DNA of 64,000 nt, from the NCBI RefSeq assembly GCF_949628265.1, contig NC_088788.1, positions 34,892,335 through 34,956,334 of the forward strand, given 5' to 3'. Below, piece after piece: positions 61,201 to 64,000 of this stretch. The first letter of the stretch is position 1, and each line of letters starts with the position of its first letter. The stretch comes from Cloeon dipterum. Lineage: Eukaryota > Arthropoda > Insecta > Ephemeroptera > Baetidae. Both the position numbers and the translations under genes were made by a program. The notes under the pieces were generated by a model. The model was not told the origin of the DNA. It was given only the letters and a program-made list of their open reading frames with translations, and ran no database searches.

Positions 61201-62212
61201 TCTAGCAGTCTCGATGGACGCTGTGTGCCGCAGCACCGCGCTAATTTTAAACTGTCTGTAAATAAACAGCTATACTTGGGAAAACCAAACTGCGTACTTC
61301 ATAACGAAGGCGCTATATGGACTGTTTTGACACGCGCTCTTCATAAGTCCATTCAGCAGCACACCGGAAACGGTCCAGCTGGCAACACGAGCTTCAATTC
61401 AAAAGGAGAATTTTATTGATAGCTCCAGTCAAAAAGTTCTGGATGTATAGTTAAATTCTAAAATTTTAACAAAAATTCAAGAGGCTTAAAAAACTTTTAT
61501 TGAAATCGGTCTTTTTCTTCGCGCACTGTGCTAGCACGAATGCTGAAACCCGGGTCCCAATAACACAATAAGCCCACTTGCCTCCGCATTGAGGATTTTT
61601 TGAAACGCTAGACATTCGTCCCGTGATACCAAATCACGCATGCTGGAAAGGTGCAATCCAGCGAGTAACGAGTTTGCCCAGAGTTATGCAGCCGGCAGCC
61701 AGGCCGTCACCCATCCAGCTTAGACTGCACGCATAGTTGCTTAACTTTGGTGATCTAACGAGAACCGGTGTGTCCAACATGCTACACCCTAGGGTTTTCA
61801 TTTTACTAATTATTTGAAAGCGTTATTTACTGATCGATATTTTGAAAACGGATCGATTTAAGCTTTTTAATTTTTATAATCATTTCTACGAAAATAAGAT
61901 TCCATGCCACAAATATTTTCGTGTATTAAATAACTGCCAGTATTGTGACTCTTCCTTGTTTGTAATTTTAGCTCATGAACATAATTTATGTTTAATTATT
62001 TCAGGGGGAAGCCCAGAGGAGGAAGTGATGGTGGTGGGCGAGGAGGCGAGCAACGCTGCCCCCGACGAGGGGGCCGCCGCTGCGACGACCACCTCAAAAA
62101 ATGGGCCCACTACGAAGCCGGCCATCTCGAGCAACATCAACAACATCATGGGCGGAATGGAGAGCACTGCCGGCGTCAAACTGCACAACCACCGCAGGAA
62201 ACTCAGACAAAG
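52286..62212 (+). CDS. NUAK-type Ser/Thr kinase, N-terminal coding exons only (continues past window)
   Basis: Two coding exons: 52286-52325 (MSTEVGVNMAYWN) and 62005-62212, joined in phase 1 across a 9.7-kb intron with GTAAGT donor and TTTCAG acceptor. The second exon encodes an acidic start, a low-complexity Ala/Thr stretch, a Ser/Asn segment (AISSNINNIMGG) and then TAGVKLHNHRRKLRQ, ending at a phase-2 donor (AG|GTTTGT). From memory of insect NUAK family SNF1-like kinases, a KLHNH-basic segment directly precedes the kinase domain. The domain itself is outside the window, so the name is an inference. No further exon was found in 62213-64000. An alternative in-frame start lies at 52310. Confidence 0.55.
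53590..53990 (-). repeat. Interspersed repeat family C, copy 6
   Basis: Reverse orientation: GAGAAAATCGGCTCAAAAGT, ATTATTTCACAATTTCAGG, TTTCCTCAAAATTTGCACA, TAACTGTTCCTCAGTCCAGA. The copies at 41.9 and 53.6 kb share this orientation. Confidence 0.75.
54361..54381. repeat. (GGAC)n microsatellite
   Basis: Interrupted GGCGGACGGACGGACGGACG tract. Confidence 0.85.
54880..55240. repeat. Foldback-related repeat, rearranged copy
   Basis: A right-arm sequence (CTAACTAGGGAAGGTCATG, then CAAACGGTATGCAG) precedes a left arm (ACCGTTCGACTTTTCTTTAC), then another right-arm fragment (ACTATCTAGGGGAGGTCGAG). The arm order is that of a dimer junction. Confidence 0.6.
55950..56352 (+). repeat. Interspersed repeat family B, copy 6
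   Basis: Landmarks TGCGTGTTGCCAATGCATG, GATCTCGACGAGAGGAATTG, TTCTGTAGCAAGGTCC and AACTGCTTATTGCATCC in order. A small deletion removes part of the AAAGGTTTCATACGC block. Confidence 0.75.
58820..58855. other. Perfect 11-bp hairpin
   Basis: AGTGGAGGGGG (58820-58830) and CCCCCTCCACT (58845-58855) are exact reverse complements with a 14-nt loop. Function unknown. Confidence 0.6.
60104..60222. other. 119-nt inverted repeat (possible hairpin)
   Basis: AAGATCGAGACAGCAGC (60104-60120) pairs perfectly with 60206-60222. Imperfect pairing continues inward through GCGACA/TGTCGC, leaving a loop of about 30 nt. It could be a small foldback or a structured RNA. Confidence 0.55.
61511..61790 (-). repeat. 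5S rRNA-derived SINE (SINE3-like)
   Basis: Read on the minus strand, 61790-61700 resembles 5S rRNA: ACACCGGTTCTCGT, GATCACC, AAGTTAAGCAAC (A-box region) and CTGGATGGGTGAC followed by GCCTGG (C-box region). A non-5S body follows, containing TTGGGACCCGGGTTTCAGC, with a short A-rich 3' end. The internal promoter of 5S genes lies in this head, which fits Pol III-transcribed SINEs. The head has diverged from functional 5S rRNA. Confidence 0.75.
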
Positions 62213-64000
62213 GTTTGTTAATCCTGATGGCGCCTAAGCTATCCATCTCAAGTCCTCTGGTAATTACACACGCTCATGAAGGTTAATTCTTGGTGTGTGC
62301 TTTTCGCCGGCCATGCGGCCGCCTGTGTCAGAGCAGCAGTAATGGCCAACAACAGATTTTCTTTCGGGGGCTTTCTTGGGCCATTGCCAAATAGCACTGT
62401 GTGTTGATTTTAAGTTTAAGTCACCTTGTCTGTTTCGTTGCCAGGTGAACAGAATTCCTCTGACATTCCTTCCGATACGCACAGAAAGCTTTGAATGATT
62501 GAAGCAAAAAACAAGTAAAATTCGCAAATCGGTTGCCTGGCAAAATCAGCTCGTATGCGGATTAGGTTTCTGCAGAGTCTATCAACCGAATTGGATTTTA
62601 TTCCCTTGGTGAAAATCAAGTCTTTTGAAATCAAGAGTTATTTTTTTTCTTTTCCGCTGTGGGTGTGGGTGCATCTCCCACTCGCAACTTCAATTGCGGT
62701 GGGTTCGATTTCCATAAAAACTAGAAGGCAGACGGCGCAACAGGCTGTATATAAATATGGTGTTGCAAGGGCCTCAAAGTCTGGCTCCAACTTCTCTGAA
62801 ATCAGCAGAAAGTGATCCTGGGTTCCGGATATTTTAATGATTTTTTGTGTGCTAAAACGTTTCCCCAATTAACTGAGAAAATCAGGATTTCCCATTTTTC
62901 GGTTTTATTTTAACATTTTTTGAACGATCAGATCGGGTTTTTAAGTGTGAAAGTCAAATTTTGAAATAAAGAGGCGACAAGATTTTGAAGTGTTGACTAT
63001 AGCAATTTATAGAACATGTCAAAGTGTCACAAGTTGTTTTCTTAATTTTCTTTTAAATAAAATTAAAACAACTAAAATAGTGTTTTTAGGGGACTTAAAA
63101 AATATTCTTTGCTCCAAATAGTCAGATTTAAAAAAAAAACGAACACTGCTAGACTTTTCTCAATCTCCCGTAAATAAACATAGTAGTCTGCCACCCCTGT
63201 TTTACACCCAAAAAACAAATATTTTATTAAAGCTCAATAATTGGACGCATTAGACATGTTTAGATGGGAAATTATTGTGAAGTTTGTAATTTGAAATCAT
63301 TAATGTATTTTCCTCTAGATTAAAATATATTTTCGAGTAATATCATGAGCGCATATTGCTCATATCCTTAAAAGCTGCGGAAACATCAATATATTTCCCT
63401 TGTGGTATTGCTTGACCTCGCTCAAACGTACAGAGGACAAAATTAGCTACATTTATCATCAATGTGCAAATTTCCTGTAACTTTTTCGTCACCATTGATT
63501 TTGCCGTTGCCCAACCTAGAAAATAAACATTTCCTCCAAACATGTGCAAGTGATACGCATGTTAATCGAGGGTGGCCTACTGGCTCGGATGATAAAGCAC
63601 GGCCCCGTTTTCAGGGGGTAATCGGCGGGCCGTCGTTCTGATGACTATGTGCCTGCAAATAGAGGCTATATTGCACACTCGCACGCATTGATTCGTCTTT
63701 AGCCACCAGCCGCCGGCCTATTTACTGCTGATCAGCTCTTTTGACATCCGTCGCCTGTTTTTCATTTCACATCGTCGCAGGGAACTTGCTTCAGAAGAGA
63801 AGGAGAGTGCCTTGTGATGACTGCGTCTTTTCAGACGCAGTTCCCTTTGAAACAGTGTCAATGCGACGCACTATTTGGCAAAATTAATTTTATGTGTATT
63901 TACTGTGATGGCTTGTTTCTTAAAATGGAAAATTGGTAGCACAAAAAAATCTTAGATGTGTTTTAATGGTTACTAAGTAATCAAAACCCGGGAAGGTGTC
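62213..64000. other. Next intron of the NUAK-like gene (to window edge)
   Basis: AT-rich with no recognised exon. A 9-bp hairpin (63820-63828 with 63833-63841) is present. Confidence 0.45.
63820..63841. other. Perfect 9-bp hairpin with 4-nt loop
   Basis: ACTGCGTCT, loop TTTC, AGACGCAGT. A very tight stem-loop in a non-coding stretch. Confidence 0.6.

Larger units (their letters stand above)
52326..62004. other. Large first coding intron of the NUAK-like gene
   Basis: No coding exon recognised inside. Contains family-C, foldback-related and family-B repeats, a GGAC microsatellite, hairpins at 58.8 and 60.1 kb, and a 5S-derived SINE near the 3' end. GC-rich patches (57.5-57.6, 58.2-58.6, 59.1-59.5 kb) could be alternative first exons or enhancers, but nothing in the sequence proves it. 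Confidence 0.5.

Noticed and set aside
62660-62720. tRNA-like GGTTCGATTTCC block
   Set aside because: No matching A box, acceptor stem or anticodon arm at the right distances.
63575-63640. A-box-like TGGCTCGGATGATAAAGC, weakly echoed near 55.63 kb
   Set aside because: No B box or cloverleaf. At most a worn tRNA-SINE fragment; too weak to annotate.
1-64000. CRISPR arrays, bacterial operons, insertion sequences
   Set aside because: The window is spliced eukaryotic DNA. The direct repeats seen are microsatellites or interspersed elements, not spaced arrays.

Overview
The window is animal nuclear DNA, almost certainly from an arthropod and most likely an insect. It has AT-rich non-coding sequence, short spliceosomal introns, C2H2 zinc fingers and a tandem array of fatty-acid elongase genes. 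I cannot name the species. Because the genes are split, the models below were built by hand from splice sites and reading phase. Every complete model gives a CDS length divisible by three and joins in frame.

Region 1 (1-41,634) is a cluster of eight ELO-family (ELOVL) very-long-chain fatty-acid elongase genes, called ELO-A to ELO-H here. ELO-A (minus, runs off the left edge) and ELO-B (plus) are head to head. ELO-C to ELO-H are all on the minus strand. Seven of the eight share a seven-exon coding structure with identical phases and nearly identical exon sizes; ELO-B has lost one intron. Each protein is an ER multi-pass 3-ketoacyl-CoA synthase with the HxxHH box. ELO-A to D resemble one another (PGGHG junction). 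ELO-E to H have PDGH, and ELO-F/G/H form a compact, recent triplet with a shared C-terminal tail and a shared upstream motif. The larger gaps (9.4-19.0, 22.6-30.7, 33.6-36.2 kb) hold mainly interspersed repeats and no recognisable gene.

Region 2 (about 43.2-48.9 kb) is a complete ten-exon plus-strand gene for a 751-residue BTB-BACK protein with nine C2H2 fingers, behind a GC-rich 5' region.

Region 3 (52.3 kb to the right edge) is the 5' end of another plus-strand gene. Its two visible coding exons, separated by a 9.7-kb intron, end in a basic segment that I believe precedes the kinase domain of an insect NUAK-type kinase. The kinase domain lies outside the window.

Noteworthy signals: an unusual number of GC-AG introns (4 of 47 elongase coding introns plus one in the BTB gene); a 5S-rRNA-derived SINE; two diverged interspersed families (B and C) that look like antisense relatives; a foldback element present twice as a tandem dimer; a conserved motif about 140 bp upstream of three elongase ATGs; and a uORF overlapping the NUAK-like start codon as ATGA.
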